DNA of 64,000 nucleotides, taken from assembly GCF_038502225.1 (NCBI RefSeq), contig NW_027195542.1, forward strand, positions 88,501 to 152,500, in the 5' to 3' direction. Shown here piece by piece: positions 46,537 through 57,600 of the stretch. The notes below the pieces were generated by a model. That model was not told the origin of the DNA. It did not search any database and was given only the letters and a program-made list of their open reading frames with translations. Each line of letters begins with the position of its first letter. The stretch's first letter is position 1. Position numbers and translations under genes: made by a program. The stretch comes from Cherax quadricarinatus (Eukaryota; Arthropoda; Malacostraca; Decapoda; Parastacidae).

Positions 46537-47844
46537 ATGACTAGGACACGCAGTGGCCATGCCGATACCCCAGATTCTGCTGGTGCCAGCAATGGTGCCT
46601 CAGCCAGCGTGAGCACGCGGCAGGGCATCGAAGCCCCAGCGACAGTTGGTCAACTTGTGGCTCACGCCTCGACCACCAGTGGGCCGGCTCGTCGTCCACA
46701 ACTGACCCTTATTTTTGACGGTCGTGCAAATAGTTTAGAGCCATGGCTGCAGTCAGTCGAGGCGACTGTTCAGGCTCTATTTGATAGCCCAACAGATACA
46801 CAGTACATTCGTGCTGCTGTTGCAGCAGTGGATCTCACCCAGGGTGATATAGGTGCCTTTGTGCAGCTCAAGCGCGTTTGTAAGATTCAGTCTTGGGGTG
46901 AACTTAAGGAGGAATTTAGGCGTTATTTTCGGCGTAGTCGCCAACGCCATTACATTGACATCGTTACCAGCGTCTTGGCCGAATGTCAATACCGGCACGA
47001 AAGCCCCCTGGCTTGCGTTTGCCGTTTCGAGCAAGCCGCCACGGACTTTACTGATGCCGTCAACTCCACTAAGTGGGCGGATGGTGATGGCCGTATGGCT
47101 ATTAAAGACATCATCCCCATGCTGGCTGTCGGCATCATGCGGAGGGATTCCGCCCCTAACCTCTGGGCTGCCATTGATGCGCTAGGACTCGGCCCTCAGC
47201 ACGACGTCCTGGGTGCATATGACGCCATCGACTCGCTCAAGCCGCCTTCCGAGCAAGGCAAGGTTTGCCGCTTTGCGGATGATCCCCTACCCATCCTTGC
47301 AGCGCCGTCCGCAGTGACCCCGCGGTCGCAGCCGGAAGTCACTTTTGCTGCTGCTGTCAGACAGCCAACCCACAAAGGTTCTAACCCCAGTCCCACTAAT
47401 ACGCGCCTAAGTAAAAATAGCGACCACAGTAACAACAGTCGGTCTTATACAAAAAAGCAGTCATCGACTTCCTGGACCAGGGCGAAACGTCGCCAGCAGA
47501 CACCACCCCCAACCTCACCCGCTAAGCGTGTAGTGACTTGTTTTAACTGTGGCAAACGAGGGCACTACCGATCTGAGTGTTACAAACTTAAGTCCCCGCA
47601 AAGTAACCGTCACAGTCCCCATGCTCAGTATCAAGGTAACCGTCACCGTCCCCATGCCCAGTCTCGCGAGGGAATCTGTGTTTACCACAATACTTCCAGT
47701 CATACCTCCCATGAGTGTAACAAGCTGCGAAGTATGCTGACAGCTGAGTGGAGCAAGCAGTCGTCGCGCAATGCACATGCTCGTAGAAGCCCTTCCACTA
47801 GTTCGGGGGAAGAGGCGCGTCCGCAAAACCAGCGAAAGACGTAG
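46537..47844 (+). CDS. gag: Gag polyprotein of gypsy element
   Basis: 435 residues, forming the capsid-like particle that packages the element's RNA. The start ATG at 46537 opens an S/T/A-rich N-terminus. A capsid-like region covers about residues 50-235 (LTLIFDGRANSLEPWLQSVE, ELKEEFRRYFRRSRQRHYID). It is followed by a basic S/T/P-rich linker and a CCHC zinc knuckle (CFNCGKRGHYRSEC, 47539-47580). A second knuckle-like motif with His in place of the second Cys (C-x2-H-x4-H-x4-C) is at 47677-47718. The stop is TAG at 47842. The pol frame overlaps the last 43 nt in the -1 frame. Intact, with no internal stop. Confidence 0.92.
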   Translation: MTRTRSGHADTPDSAGASNGASASVSTRQGIEAPATVGQLVAHASTTSGPARRPQLTLIFDGRANSLEPWLQSVEATVQALFDSPTDTQYIRAAVAAVDLTQGDIGAFVQLKRVCKIQSWGELKEEFRRYFRRSRQRHYIDIVTSVLAECQYRHESPLACVCRFEQAATDFTDAVNSTKWADGDGRMAIKDIIPMLAVGIMRRDSAPNLWAAIDALGLGPQHDVLGAYDAIDSLKPPSEQGKVCRFADDPLPILAAPSAVTPRSQPEVTFAAAVRQPTHKGSNPSPTNTRLSKNSDHSNNSRSYTKKQSSTSWTRAKRRQQTPPPTSPAKRVVTCFNCGKRGHYRSECYKLKSPQSNRHSPHAQYQGNRHRPHAQSREGICVYHNTSSHTSHECNKLRSMLTAEWSKQSSRNAHARRSPSTSSGEEARPQNQRKT

Positions 47845-50800
47845 TAACCCTGTCAGAGTCGCTGTATTCCGTCCCTGTCCGCAATGCATTCGCCGCCCTG
47901 GGCAGTGATACGCTTGCCGACAGTGAGGAAACCGAGTGTCTTGACGTTGTTGCTGAGACTCTTACCGTACCTTCCAGGTCGAGCCTCGTCAACAAGTGTC
48001 GAGCCTCGAGCAGCTGTGACTCCGGGGATCGCGTCGGCCTGTCATGCCTTCATGTTCGGTATGACAACCCATGTGGACCGCTCATCGAGTCCACTGTCCA
48101 CAATAAGCCTGTTCAGCTTTTCCTAGACACAGGTTCGGTGGTTAACATTGTCCGCTCCACCTTTTTCCGAGACATTGGCCTTCACGCGGCCATGTTGACA
48201 GAGCCATCTGCCATTCAGACCTTGAGAGGAGTCTCAGGTAAACCGCTGACGGTTCGCGGTCGCACAACGCTAGAATTTGTGGTCCAGGGTCACAAGCTGT
48301 CCGCAAAATTCTTAGTCGTGGATGGTATTGTTTTCCATGGTGACCTGCTCATAGGGTTCAAAACCATGGCAGATCTTAGGATCCGTTTAGATCCAGCTGA
48401 GTGGAAAGCGGAATTCAACGGAGTGGATGTGCCCTTCTGGGGCGTGCGCTTAGGATCCACTACGTGCTACTCCGTCTCAGAGTACGCACAGTGCCTAGAA
48501 TCGTTGGAAACTGGTGGTTTCCATAGCACATTCTCCCCGGGGTCGGTCTCTCGTCCTGATCGACCTCGTAGTAGAGCTCGTTGCCCATCACCTCCTGGCC
48601 ATCAGCGCATAGTTACCAGTGAAACCCAGTCTGGGGACGCCCAGTCTAACCTTCACTCTAACTCTGACGCTGTTGTAGAGACCAGCAGTTGTCAAGCCGC
48701 AGTATCCCTGTCGGCAGGCGACTGTCTGACTCGTGTCATGGCATCAGCGAGCAGAGTTACTGCTTGTACAAAGTATGACGTCACTTTGTCAGCTAACTCG
48801 CTCACTCCTGTTACGGTGTACGTGAGCAGAGCTTTTGAAGGAGACCATGTGCTGGTTGACAACGACACATGCCGAGTCAAGGGCCTCTCCCTTGAACCAT
48901 CCTTGCACACAGTGCAACGTGGTAAGTTGCAAGTCCTTGTTGTCAACATGCATAGTCGAGAATTTCCCCTGCGGAAGAATACCTCACTTGTTGACCTTGT
49001 CAGATTCCCTCTCCCGGTGAGAGTGGAGGGTGAAGCCCCAGCTGACTTCCTTGTGAGTGCAGTTCTCCCAGGCGAGTCTGCTGCTGACTCTTCCAACACC
49101 CGGCCAGTGCAGGAAGATGATCTAGCTTTGACAGACTATCCTGAAGAGGTTCCAAAACTTCTCCAGGTTCTCAATCGTGCACGTTCTGCAGTTGCACTAG
49201 ATGGTGAGTCAATGGGTTTGACCCCACTGATCTCTCACCGTATTCCACTTGACAAAGGTACTAAACCCATTTATGTACCTGCGTATCGCCTGCCACATGC
49301 GCAAAGAGTCTTCGCCGAAGAACTCATTACACGGATGCTCCGTGATGGAGTTATTGAGGAGTCCACTTCCCCGTGGAATGCTCCCCTTATTCTGGTTCCC
49401 AAGAAAGACGGAACCTGGCGCCCTGTTATCGATTACAGGAAACTGAATGCATGTACCATCCCAGACCGTTTTCCATTGCCAGTTCTGAACGACCTGTTGC
49501 AGAACATCGGCGATAATAAGGTCTTTTCAACTCTTGATCTTCTTCAAGGGTTCTGGCAGATCCCCCTCGATGATGAGAGTAGAGAGTTGACAGCTTTCTC
49601 TACTCCAACTGGTCATTACCAGTTCAGGAGGATGCCCTTCGGCTTGCGCGGAAGCCCAATCACGTTTAGTCGTTTGATGACGACAATTTTCCGTACCCTC
49701 CTAGGTGGCACGCTCATGGTCTACCTGGATGATCTCATAGTCATGTCGCAAGATGTCCCGTCACATCTTGAGAAACTTGACAGGGTATTGGACAGGCTAG
49801 CTCAGGCAAATCTTAAGGTAAAGCTCTCCAAATGTCATTTCCTCCGGAAGGAAATAAAATTTCTGGGTCACGTAGTAACTCAGAATGGCATAAAGACGGA
49901 CGAGTCTAAAATCTCGGCCGTGCAGAAATTCCCCAGACCCATGACGGCGGATGCAGTCCGGTCCTTCATAGGCCTGGCGGGTTTCTACCGCACCTTTATC
50001 GCAGGTTTCTCCACCATTGCGGCACCCCTGACACGCTTACTCAAGAAGGATGCCCCTTTTGAGTGGACGTGCGATCAGGAACGAGCTTTTGTCATTCTTA
50101 AGAACAAGTTAACATCAGCCCCAACCCTTAGATTCCCTGATTTCACCAAGGCATTTACCTTGACGACTGATGCCAGCAAAGTTGGCATCGGTGCAGTCTT
50201 GTCACAAGAATCTAATGGGAAGCAACAGCCTATTGCCTATGCTAGCCGTGTTCTTACTAAAGCGGAAGTCAATTATTCAGTGACAGAGCTAGAAGCTTTA
50301 GCCATTGTATGGGCCCTGAGTCATTTTCGGGATATCATCTATCATTATCCTATCAAGATTTATACAGATCATTTACCCTTATTGGCCCTTTTTGCAAATA
50401 AGAACCTCTCGGGAAAGCATGCTCGGTGGTCGCTCACGTTCAATGACTACAACCCTGAAATTTGCTATGTCCCAGGTAAGCAAAATGTTGTAGCTGACGC
50501 CCTGTCGAGACATATAGCATTCGTGAGTGTCGGCAATTCGTTCTCTGTTGAGGATCTCGAGAGAGCCCAACGACAGGACCCTGTGTGGTCTCCAGTCCTT
50601 CGTTTCCTTACCAAGGAGGACGTTGACTTACAGGTCAAGTCTCCCGTTCCACTGAAGGATTTAGTGGTCAACCAAGGAGTACTGTGCCGTGTTGCACAGC
50701 TGGTGGACCCCGGCAGAACCGTATACCAACTGGTGATACCAGAGTCCATGATACCAGCTACTCTTAGGTTGATCCACAATGTCCCAGGTGTAGCGCACCC

Positions 50801-52058
50801 CGGGAAGGACCGCAGTATCAAACAGGCACGAATGAAATATTTCTGGCCTAAGATGGCATCGGACATTGCCAAGCATGTACACCAGTGTGTTGTCTGCCTA
50901 CAGCACAAGGGTACCATTACAGGTCCTAACCCCATTCTAAAGTATCCCATTACAAAGGAGCCCTGGGAGAGAACTTCTGTCGACCTGTTGACGAACTTCT
51001 CGACCTCGGAGAAGGGAAATAAGCACCTGCTTGTAATGGTAGATAACTTGACGCGGTACAGTGAATTAGTACCCATTCCTGATAAAACCGCTGAAACGGT
51101 CGCTAGTGCTTTCCGTGAGCATGTTGTTCTTCGTCATACTTGCCCACGTGTCCTTCTGTCAGACAATGGGTCTGAGTTTATAAATGGCATAATGCAGGAT
51201 CTTTGCTCCAGATTCAACATTCACCAAGCGCCAGTAGCTCCACGCCACCCTGCGAGTAATGGTCTTGCTGAACGTACAAATCGCAAAGTCCTGGAGGTGC
51301 TCAGAGTAACCGTTAACCCAAGTTGTACTACATGGGATGAGGCTATCCCAGACGTTCAGTGTACATTAAATTCCTCCCTCAACAGCTCGATCGGTGAGAC
51401 ACCTCATTTTGCTTTGTATGGCTATGACAAGCGCTTACCATATGAAATTCTGTTTACTCCACCTAGACCTACTTACGATACTGATAACCCCAGTGTAGTA
51501 AAGATGAGGACAACGCAGCTTGTCTTCCAGCGGGTACGAGAGAACCTTATGAAAGCTACTGATAGGTTCACGTCAGAGCGCAATGCCCGCGCCAAGGAAA
51601 GCAAAGTGGAACCAGGTTGCAAAGTTATGTTGCTCAACCCAGTGCAGACCCCAGGTATGCACAAACTTGTCCCAAAGTTTGTGGGTCCTTACCGTGTCCT
51701 ACGACAGCTCCGTGGCAATAAGTTCGAGGTGAGGGAGATTGCTACGGGAATTATCAAGGAAGCCCACCTTGATCACATGAAGTATGTGGACCATATGCAG
51801 GCCGAAGTAGAGCTGGAGGCGCGTGCGTTGCAACGCCACGATCAGACTAATGTTAGGGACAAACCGTCTACCCCTTCTCCCACTACTGCTGGTACGGAAG
51901 ACGGCCCAGTAAGGCTCCATACTTATGGCCTGCGACCCAGGACAACAGTACATTTCTGTGACATTGACGTACCTACTGACTTGTCCGACTCCTACGCTAG
52001 TTATGCTAATTGTTTGCTTGCAGAAATGGGTATAAATGCACACACATTGTATAGCTAG
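47802..52058 (+). CDS. pol: Pol polyprotein: protease, RT, RNase H, integrase
   Basis: Open from after the in-frame TAG at 47799 to the stop at 52056-52058, about 1418 codons; there is no ATG near the start, so it is likely made by -1 frameshifting from gag. Protease active site LDTGS at 48123-48137. RT with VPKKDGTWRPVIDYRKLN, LDLLQGFWQIPL, MPFGLRGSP and catalytic YLDD (49722-49733). RNase H starts at TTDASKVGIGAVLS. Integrase has an HHCC zinc module (CVVC, 50886-50897) and D-D-E at codons 50982, 51162 and 51270 (D,D-35-E spacing). GPY/F module: VGPYRVL at 51681. A C-terminal extension of about 90 residues follows. All catalytic residues are present, so it should be functional. Confidence 0.95.
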   Translation, partial: FGGRGASAKPAKDVVTLSESLYSVPVRNAFAALGSDTLADSEETECLDVVAETLTVPSRSSLVNKCRASSSCDSGDRVGLSCLHVRYDNPCGPLIESTVHNKPVQLFLDTGSVVNIVRSTFFRDIGLHAAMLTEPSAIQTLRGVSGKPLTVRGRTTLEFVVQGHKLSAKFLVVDGIVFHGDLLIGFKTMADLRIRLDPAEWKAEFNGVDVPFWGVRLGSTTCYSVSEYAQCLESLETGGFHSTFSPGSVSRPDRPRSRARCPSPPGHQRIVTSETQSGDAQSNLHSNSDAVVETSSCQAAVSLSAGDCLTRVMASASRVTACTKYDVTLSANSLTPVTVYVSRAFEGDHVLVDNDTCRVKGLSLEPSLHTVQRGKLQVLVVNMHSREFPLRKNTSLVDLVRFPLPVRVEGEAPADFLVSAVLPGESAADSSNTRPVQEDDLALTDYPEEVPKLLQVLNRARSAVALDGESMGLTPLISHRIPLDKGTKPIYVPAYRLPHAQRVFAEELITRMLRDGVIEESTSPWNAPLILVPKKDGTWRPVIDYRKLNACTIPDRFPLPVLNDLLQNIGDNKVFSTLDLLQGFWQIPLDDESRELTAFSTPTGHYQFRRMPFGLRGSPITFSRLMTTIFRTLLGGTLMVYLDDLIVMSQDVPSHLEKLDRVLDRLAQANLKVKLSKCHFLRKEIKFLGHVVTQNGIKTDESKISAVQKFPRPMTADAVRSFIGLAGFYRTFIAGFSTIAAPLTRLLKKDAPFEWTCDQERAFVILKNKLTSAPTLRFPDFTKAFTLTTDASKVGIGAVLSQESNGKQQPIAYASRVLTKAEVNYSVTELEALAIVWALSHFRDIIYHYPIKIYTDHLPLLALFANKNLSGKHARWSLTFNDYNPEICYVPGKQNVVADALSRHIAFVSVGNSFSVEDLERAQRQDPVWSPVLRFLTKEDVDLQVKSPVPLKDLVVNQGVLCRVAQLVDPGRTVYQLVIPESMIPATLRLIHNVPGVAHPGKDRSIKQARMKYFWPKMASDIAKHVHQCVVCLQHKGTITGPNPILKYPITKEPWERTSVDLLTNFSTSEKGNKHLLVMVDNLTRYSELVPIPDKTAETVASAFREHVVLRHTCPRVLLSDNGSEFINGIMQDLCSRFNIHQAPVAPRHPASNGLAERTNRKVLEVLRVTVNPSCTTWDEAIPDVQCTLNSSLNSSIGETPHFALYGYDKRLPYEILFTPPRPTYDTDNPSVVKMRTTQLVFQRVRENLMKATDRFTSERNARAKESKVEPGCKVMLLNPVQTPGMHKLVPKFVGPYRVLRQLRGNKFEVREIATGIIKEAHLDHMKYVDHMQAEVELEARALQRHDQTNVRDKPSTPSPTTAGTEDGPVRLHTYGLRPRTTVHFCDIDVPTDLSDSYASYANCLLAEMGINAHTLYS

Positions 52059-52597
52059 TCGATAATAGAGTCAGGGTGGACAACATCATGTAATTATGTA
52101 AATACTTTTAGAAGGGTACCCAGAGTGTAATGAATTCCATGGATATAGTATTATTGTATGTATGTGCACCAGTGTTTTTTCTACTAAAGAAAAAAAGCCT
52201 GTATTACGGTCAGGGCAGTGCTGCCCTCTGAGTTACATGTCACACCTTAGGAAATGCTACTGTCAGTCATTGTTTGCAGATGTGAGCGTGCAACAACGTT
52301 AGTAGACGAGTGGTCAACTGATGTTCAGCCCTGCGGACAACCTGTATATAGAAGATTTTAGTTCCAGTGCTGACGTCTCCCGGCTCTCTACTCGATGAAA
52401 CAGCGCGGGCAAACCAGTTTTCTCTTCCCCTGGATGGGAGAGTTTTTTTTTTTGCCTGTTGCATTTTTTTGTCCATTTTTTATTTACTAGTGAGCGAAAG
52501 CCAGTCCCTCTCTGGGGTAGCTAGTGTAATTCCTTTATACCTATGGGCCCACCAGTATTGTCGCGTCGGGACGACGCGAGGTGCGTGGCCGAGCAAA
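52059..52597 (+). other. 3' non-coding region of gypsy element; no env
   Basis: No frame with envelope features. Directly before the 3' LTR the sequence GTGCGTGGCCGAGCAAA is only weakly purine-rich, so the polypurine tract is uncertain. Confidence 0.6.
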
Positions 52598-52922
52598 TGT
52601 AGACAGCCTGTACTGGCAGAGCACACAGCCTAGCCGTCTGCTCTGACTAGTTCATATTTCGCGGCATTCAGTGCTGCCCTCTGTAGGCCTACCTAGGTCG
52701 GTGGGACACACAGTCCACCCTCTCTCACTCCCGCCTGGACCGACCTGCCGTACACAAGTTCTCCCCCCTCCACGGACTGGCTTGCGGTCACTTCCTCACA
52801 CTGCCCGTTGTGTACTCACTCCTACCCGATTAAAGCCAATCTAGTCCACGGCCGTATCATTGCTACCTACGCTACCTTCATCGGCACTAAACCGCTGTTC
52901 AACAGTAAGAACAGCAATAACA
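52598..52922 (+). repeat. 3' LTR of gypsy element
   Basis: 325 bp and by eye identical to the 5' LTR. Downstream TGTG is the target duplication, after which LINE ORF2 resumes. An open frame that starts in this LTR at 52808 and runs into the LINE is a chance fusion: its first about 38 residues are LTR translation. Confidence 0.95.
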
Positions 52923-52926
52923 TGTG

Positions 52927-54445
52927 CACTATTAGGGTCACAAGTGACATGGTCCTTAGGCAAATAGATAAATTAAAACCTAACAAATCCCCAGGCCCTG
53001 ATGAACTGTATGCAAGGGTTCTAAAGGAATGTAAAGAGGAGCTTAGCACACCTTTGGCTAATCTTTTCAACATATCACTACAAACTGGCATGGTGCCAGA
53101 TAAGTGGAAAATGGCAAATGTGATACCTATTTTCAAAACAGGTGACAGGTCCTTAGCTTCGAACTATAGACCAATAAGCCTAACCTCCATAGTGGGAAAA
53201 TTTATGGAATCAATAATTGCCGAGGCAGTTCGTAGCCACCTTGAAAAGCATAAATTAATCAACGAATCTCAGCATGGTTTTACAAAGGGACGTTCCTGCC
53301 TTACGAATTTATTAACTTTTTTCACTAAGGTATTTGAGGAGGTAGATCATGGTAACGAATATGATATTGTGTATATGGACTTCAGTAAGGCTTTTGACAG
53401 GGTCCCACATCAGAGACTATTGAGGAAAATTAAAGCACATGGAATAGGAGGAGAAATTTTTTCCTGGATAGAGGCATGGTTGACAAATAGGCAGCAGAGA
53501 GTTTGCATAAATGGGGAGAAATCAGAGTGGGGAAGCGTCACGAGCGGTGTTCCACAGGGGTCAGTGTTGGGCCCCCTGCTGTTCACAATCTACATAAACG
53601 ACATAGATGAGGGCATAAAGAGCGACATCGGCAAGTTTGCCGATGACACCAAAATAGGCCGTCGAATTCATTCTGACGAGGACATTCGAGCACTCCAGGA
53701 AGATTTGAATAGACTGATGCAGTGGTCGGAGAAGTGGCAGATGCAGTTTAATATAGACAAATGCAAAGTTCTAAATGTTGGACAGGACAATAACCATGCC
53801 ACATATAAACTAAATAATGTAGATCTTAATATTACGGATTGCGAAAAAGATTTAGGAGTTCTGGTTAGCAGTAATCTGAAACCAAGACAACAGTGCATAA
53901 GTGTTCGCAATAAAGCTAATAGAATCCTTGGCTTCATATCAAGAAGCATAAATAATAGGAGTCCTCAGGTTGTTCTTCAACTCTATACATCCTTGGTTAG
54001 GCCTCATTTAGATTATGCTGCACAGTTTTGGTCACCGTATTACAGAATGGATATAAATTCTCTGGAAAATGTACAAAGGAGGATGACAAAGATGATCCCA
54101 TGTATCAGAAACCTTCCCTATGAGGATAGACTAAGGGCCCTGAAACTGCACTCTCTAGAAAGACGTAGAATTAGGGGGGATATGATTGAGGTTTATAAGT
54201 GGAAGACAGGAATAAATAAAGGGGATGTAAATAGTGTGCTGAAAATATCTAGCCTAGACAGGACTCGCAGCAATGGTTTTAAGTTGGAAAAATTCAGATT
54301 CAGGAGGGATATAGGAAAGTACTGGTTTGGTAATAGAGTTGTGGATGAGTGGAACAAACTCCCAAGTACCGTTATAGAGGCCAGAACGTTGTGTAGCTTT
54401 AAAAATAGGTTGGATAAATACATGAGTAGATGTGGGTGGGTGTGA
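52927..54445 (+). CDS. LINE ORF2, 3' part: reverse transcriptase and C-terminus
   Basis: About 506 codons continuing ORF2 after the gypsy insertion. RT motifs: KPNKSPGPDELYARVLKEC, NYRPISLTSIVGKFME, ESQHGFTKGRSCLTNL, YMDFSKAFDRVPH, TSGVPQGSVLGPLLFTIYIN and KFADDTKIG with the catalytic Asp pair at 53642-53647. The C-terminal block (VLVSSNLKPRQQC, RPHLDYAAQFWSPYY, NGFKLEKFRFRRDIGKYWFG, VVDEWNKLP) is typical of CR1-like elements. No internal stop. The frame matches the 5' part across the insertion point. Uninterrupted homologous fragments lie at 12126 and on the minus strand at 23133. Confidence 0.92.
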
Positions 54446-54624
54446 GTTAGACCTGATAGCTTGTGCTAACAGGTCGGTTGCCGTGTTCCTCCCTTAAGTC
54501 AATGTGACCTGACCTGACTAGGTTGGGTGCATTGGCTTAAGCCGGTAGGGACTTGGACCTGCCTCGCATGGGCCAGTAGGCCTTCTGCAGTGTTCCTTCG
54601 TTCTTATGTTCTTATGTTCTTATG

Positions 54625-57600
54625 TGTGTGGTACTGGTTACTATTGGTGTAGAAACGCAGGTGTTAGCACGGGGGGGGTGTAGAAAGTAGGATACAGTGT
54701 GTGGTACTGGTTACTGGTGGTGTAGAAACGCAGGTGTTAGCACCGGGGGGGTAGAAACGCAGGTGTTAGCACCGGGGGGGTTGTAGAAAGTAGGATACAG
54801 TGTGTGGTACTGGTTACTGGTGGTGTAGAAACGCAGGTGTTAGCACCGGGGGGTGTGTAGAAAGTAGGATACAGTGTGTGGTACTGGTTACTGGTGGTGT
54901 AGAAACGCAGGTGTTAGCACCGGGGGTGTAGAAACGCAGGTGTTAGCACCGGGTGGGGGGGTTGTAGAAAGTAGGATACAGTGTGTGGTACTGGTTACTG
55001 GGGGTGTAGGAATGCAGGTGTTAGCACCGGAGGGGGGTTGTAGAAAGTAGGATGCAGTGTGTGGTACTGGTTACTGGTGGTGTAGAAACACAGGTGTTAG
55101 CACCTGAGGGGGGTTGTAGAAAGTAGGATACAGTGTGTGGTACTGGTTACTGGTGGTGTAGAAATGCAGGTGTTAGCACCGGGGGGGTGTAGAAAGTAGG
55201 ATACAGTGTGTGGTACTGGTTACTGGTGGTGTATGAACGCAGGTGTTAGCACTTGGGGGGGTTGTAGAAAGTAGGATACAGTGTGTGGTTCTGGTTACTG
55301 GTGGTGTAGGAACGCAGGTGTTAGCACCGGGGGGGGTTGTAGAAAGTAGGATACAGTGTGTGGAACTGGTTACAGGTGGTGTAGGAACGCAGGTGTTAGC
55401 ACCGGGGGGGTTGTAGAAAGTAGGATACAGTGTGTGGTACTGGTTACTGGTGGTGTAGAAACGCAGGTGTTAGCACCGGGGGGGGTTGTAGAGAGTAGGA
55501 TACAGTGTGTGGTACTGGTTACTGGTGGTGTAGGAACGCAGGTGTAAGCACCGGGGGGGGTTGTAGAAAGTAGGATACAGTGTGTGCTACTGGTTACTGG
55601 TGGTGTACGAACTCAGGTGTTAGCACCGGGGGGTTGTAAAAAGTAGGATACAGTGTGTGGTACTGGTTACTGGTGGTGTAGAAACGCAGGTGTTAGCACC
55701 GGGGGGGTGTAGAAAGTAGGATACAGTGTGTGGTACTGGTTACTGGTGGTGTAGAAACGCAGGTGTTAGCACCGGGTGGAGGTTATAGAAAGTAGGATAC
55801 AGTGTGTGGTACTGGTTACTGGTGGTGTAGAAACGCAGGTGTTAGCACCGGGGGGGTAGAAACGCAGGTGTTAGCACCAGGGGGGGTTGTAGAAAGTAGG
55901 ATACAGTGTGTGGTACTGGTTAGTGGTGGTGTAGAAACGCAGGTGTTAGCACCGGGGGTGGGGTTGTAGAAAGTAGAATACAGTGTGTGGTACTGGTTAC
56001 TGGTGGTGTAGAAACACAGGTGTTAGCACCGGGGGGGGGTTGTAGAAAGTAGGATACAGTGTGTGGTACTGGTTACTGGTGGTGTAGAAACGCAGGTGTT
56101 AGCACCGGGGGGGTAGAAACGCAGGTGTTAGCACCGGGGGGGTGTAGAAAGTAGGATACAGTGTGTGGTACTGGTTACTGGTGGTGTAGGAACGCAGGTG
56201 TTAGCACCGGGGAAGGGGGTTGTAGAAAGTAGGATACAGTGTGTGGTACTGGTTACTGGGGGTGTAGAAACGCAGGTGTTAGCACCGGTGGGGGGTTGTA
56301 GAAAGTAGGATACAGTGTGTGGTACTGGTTACTGGGGGTGTAGGAATGCAGGTGTTAGCACAGGGGAGGTGGTTTTAGAAAGTAGGATACAGTGTGTGGT
56401 ACTGGTTAATGGTGGTGTAGAAGCAGAGGTGTTAGCACCGGGGGGGGTTGTAGAAAGTAGGATACAGTGTGTGGTACTGGTTACTGGTGGTGTAGAAACG
56501 CAGGTGTTAGCACCAGGGGGGGTTGTAGAAAGTAGGATACAGTGTGTGGTACTGGTTACTGGTGGTGTAGAAACGCAGGTGTTTGCACCGGGGGTGTAGA
56601 AACGCAGGTGTTAGCACCGGGGGTGAATAAACGCAGGTGTTAGCACCGGGGGTGCATAAACGCAGGTGTTAGCACCGGGGGGGTTGTAGAAAGTAGGATA
56701 CAGTGTGTGGTACTGGTTACTGGTGGTGTAGAAACGCAGGTGTTAGCACCGGGGGGGGTTGTAGAAAGTAGGATACAGTGTGTGGTACTGGTTACTGGTG
56801 GTGTAGGAACGCAGGTGTTAGCACCGGGGGGGGGTTGTAGAAAGTAGGATTAAGTGTGTGGAACTGGTTACTGGTGGTGTAGGAACGCAGGTGTTACCAC
56901 CGGGAGTGTAGAAACGCAGGTGTTAGCACCGTGGGGGGGGGTTGTAGAAAGTAGGATACAGTGTGTGGTACTGGTTACTGGTGGTGTAGGAACGCAGGTG
57001 TTAGCACCACGGGGGGGGGTGGAGATATGAGGATACAGTGTGTGGTACTGGTTACTGGTGCTGTAGGTGTTAGCACCGCAGGTGTTAGCTGTAGGAACGC
57101 AGGGGGGGGGTGGGTGTAGAAAGTAGGATACAGTGTGTTGTACAGGTTAGTGTAGAGCCGGGGGGGGGGGGGGTTGTAGAAAGTAGGATACAGTGTGTGG
57201 TACTGGTTACTGGTGGTGTAGGAACACAGGTGTTAGCACCGGGGGGGGGGGTTGTAGAAAGTAGGATACAGTGTGTGGTACTGGTTACTGGTGGTGTAGG
57301 AACGCAGGTGTTACCACCGGGGGGGGGGGATGTAGAAAGTAGGATACAGTGTGTGGTACTGGTTACTGGTGGTGTAGGAACGAAGGTGTTAGCACGAAGG
57401 TGTTCGCACCGGGGGGGGTTGTAGAAAGTAGGATACAGTGTGTGGTACTGGTTACTGGTGGTGTAGGAACGCAGGTGTTAGCACCGGGGGGGGTTGTAGA
57501 AAGTAGGATACAGTGTGTGGTACTGGTTACTGGTGGTGTAGGAACGCAGGTGTTAGCACCGGGGGGGTTGTAGAAAGTAGGATACAGTGTGTGGTACTGG

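Larger units (their letters stand above)
43941..52922 (+). mobile_element. Complete Ty3/gypsy LTR retrotransposon
   Basis: 8982 bp with 325-bp LTRs (43941-44265 and 52598-52922) that look identical, a 4-bp target duplication TGTG (43937-43940 and 52923-52926), intact gag and intact pol in Ty3/gypsy order (PR, RT, RNase H, IN) with a GPY/F module. There is no env: the 539 bp after pol are non-coding. Unusual are the 2.27-kb T-rich leader before gag and the lack of a clear polypurine tract before the 3' LTR. It is young and possibly competent. I do not assign a named clade. Confidence 0.95.
42455..54624 (+). mobile_element. CR1-like LINE, near-complete ORF2, split by a gypsy element
   Basis: The element begins inside a satellite unit after ACAGTGTG and ends after TTCTTATG repeats at 54624, where TGTGTGGTACTGG resumes, giving a target duplication of about 4 bp (TGTG). 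It contains the last 19 codons of an upstream frame (probably ORF1), then ORF2, then a 3' UTR of about 180 bp with GGGCCAGTAGGCCTTCTGCA. The gypsy element at 43941-52922 splits ORF2. Excluding that element and one copy of its 4-bp duplication, ORF2 spans 981 codons without a stop, a usual CR1 length. Confidence 0.9.

Noticed and set aside
52059..52597. Envelope gene after pol
   Set aside because: No frame with signal peptide, transmembrane segment or fusion features; the region is short.
52808..52926. N-terminal extension of the LINE RT frame
   Set aside because: These codons translate the gypsy 3' LTR; fusion by insertion, not a domain.
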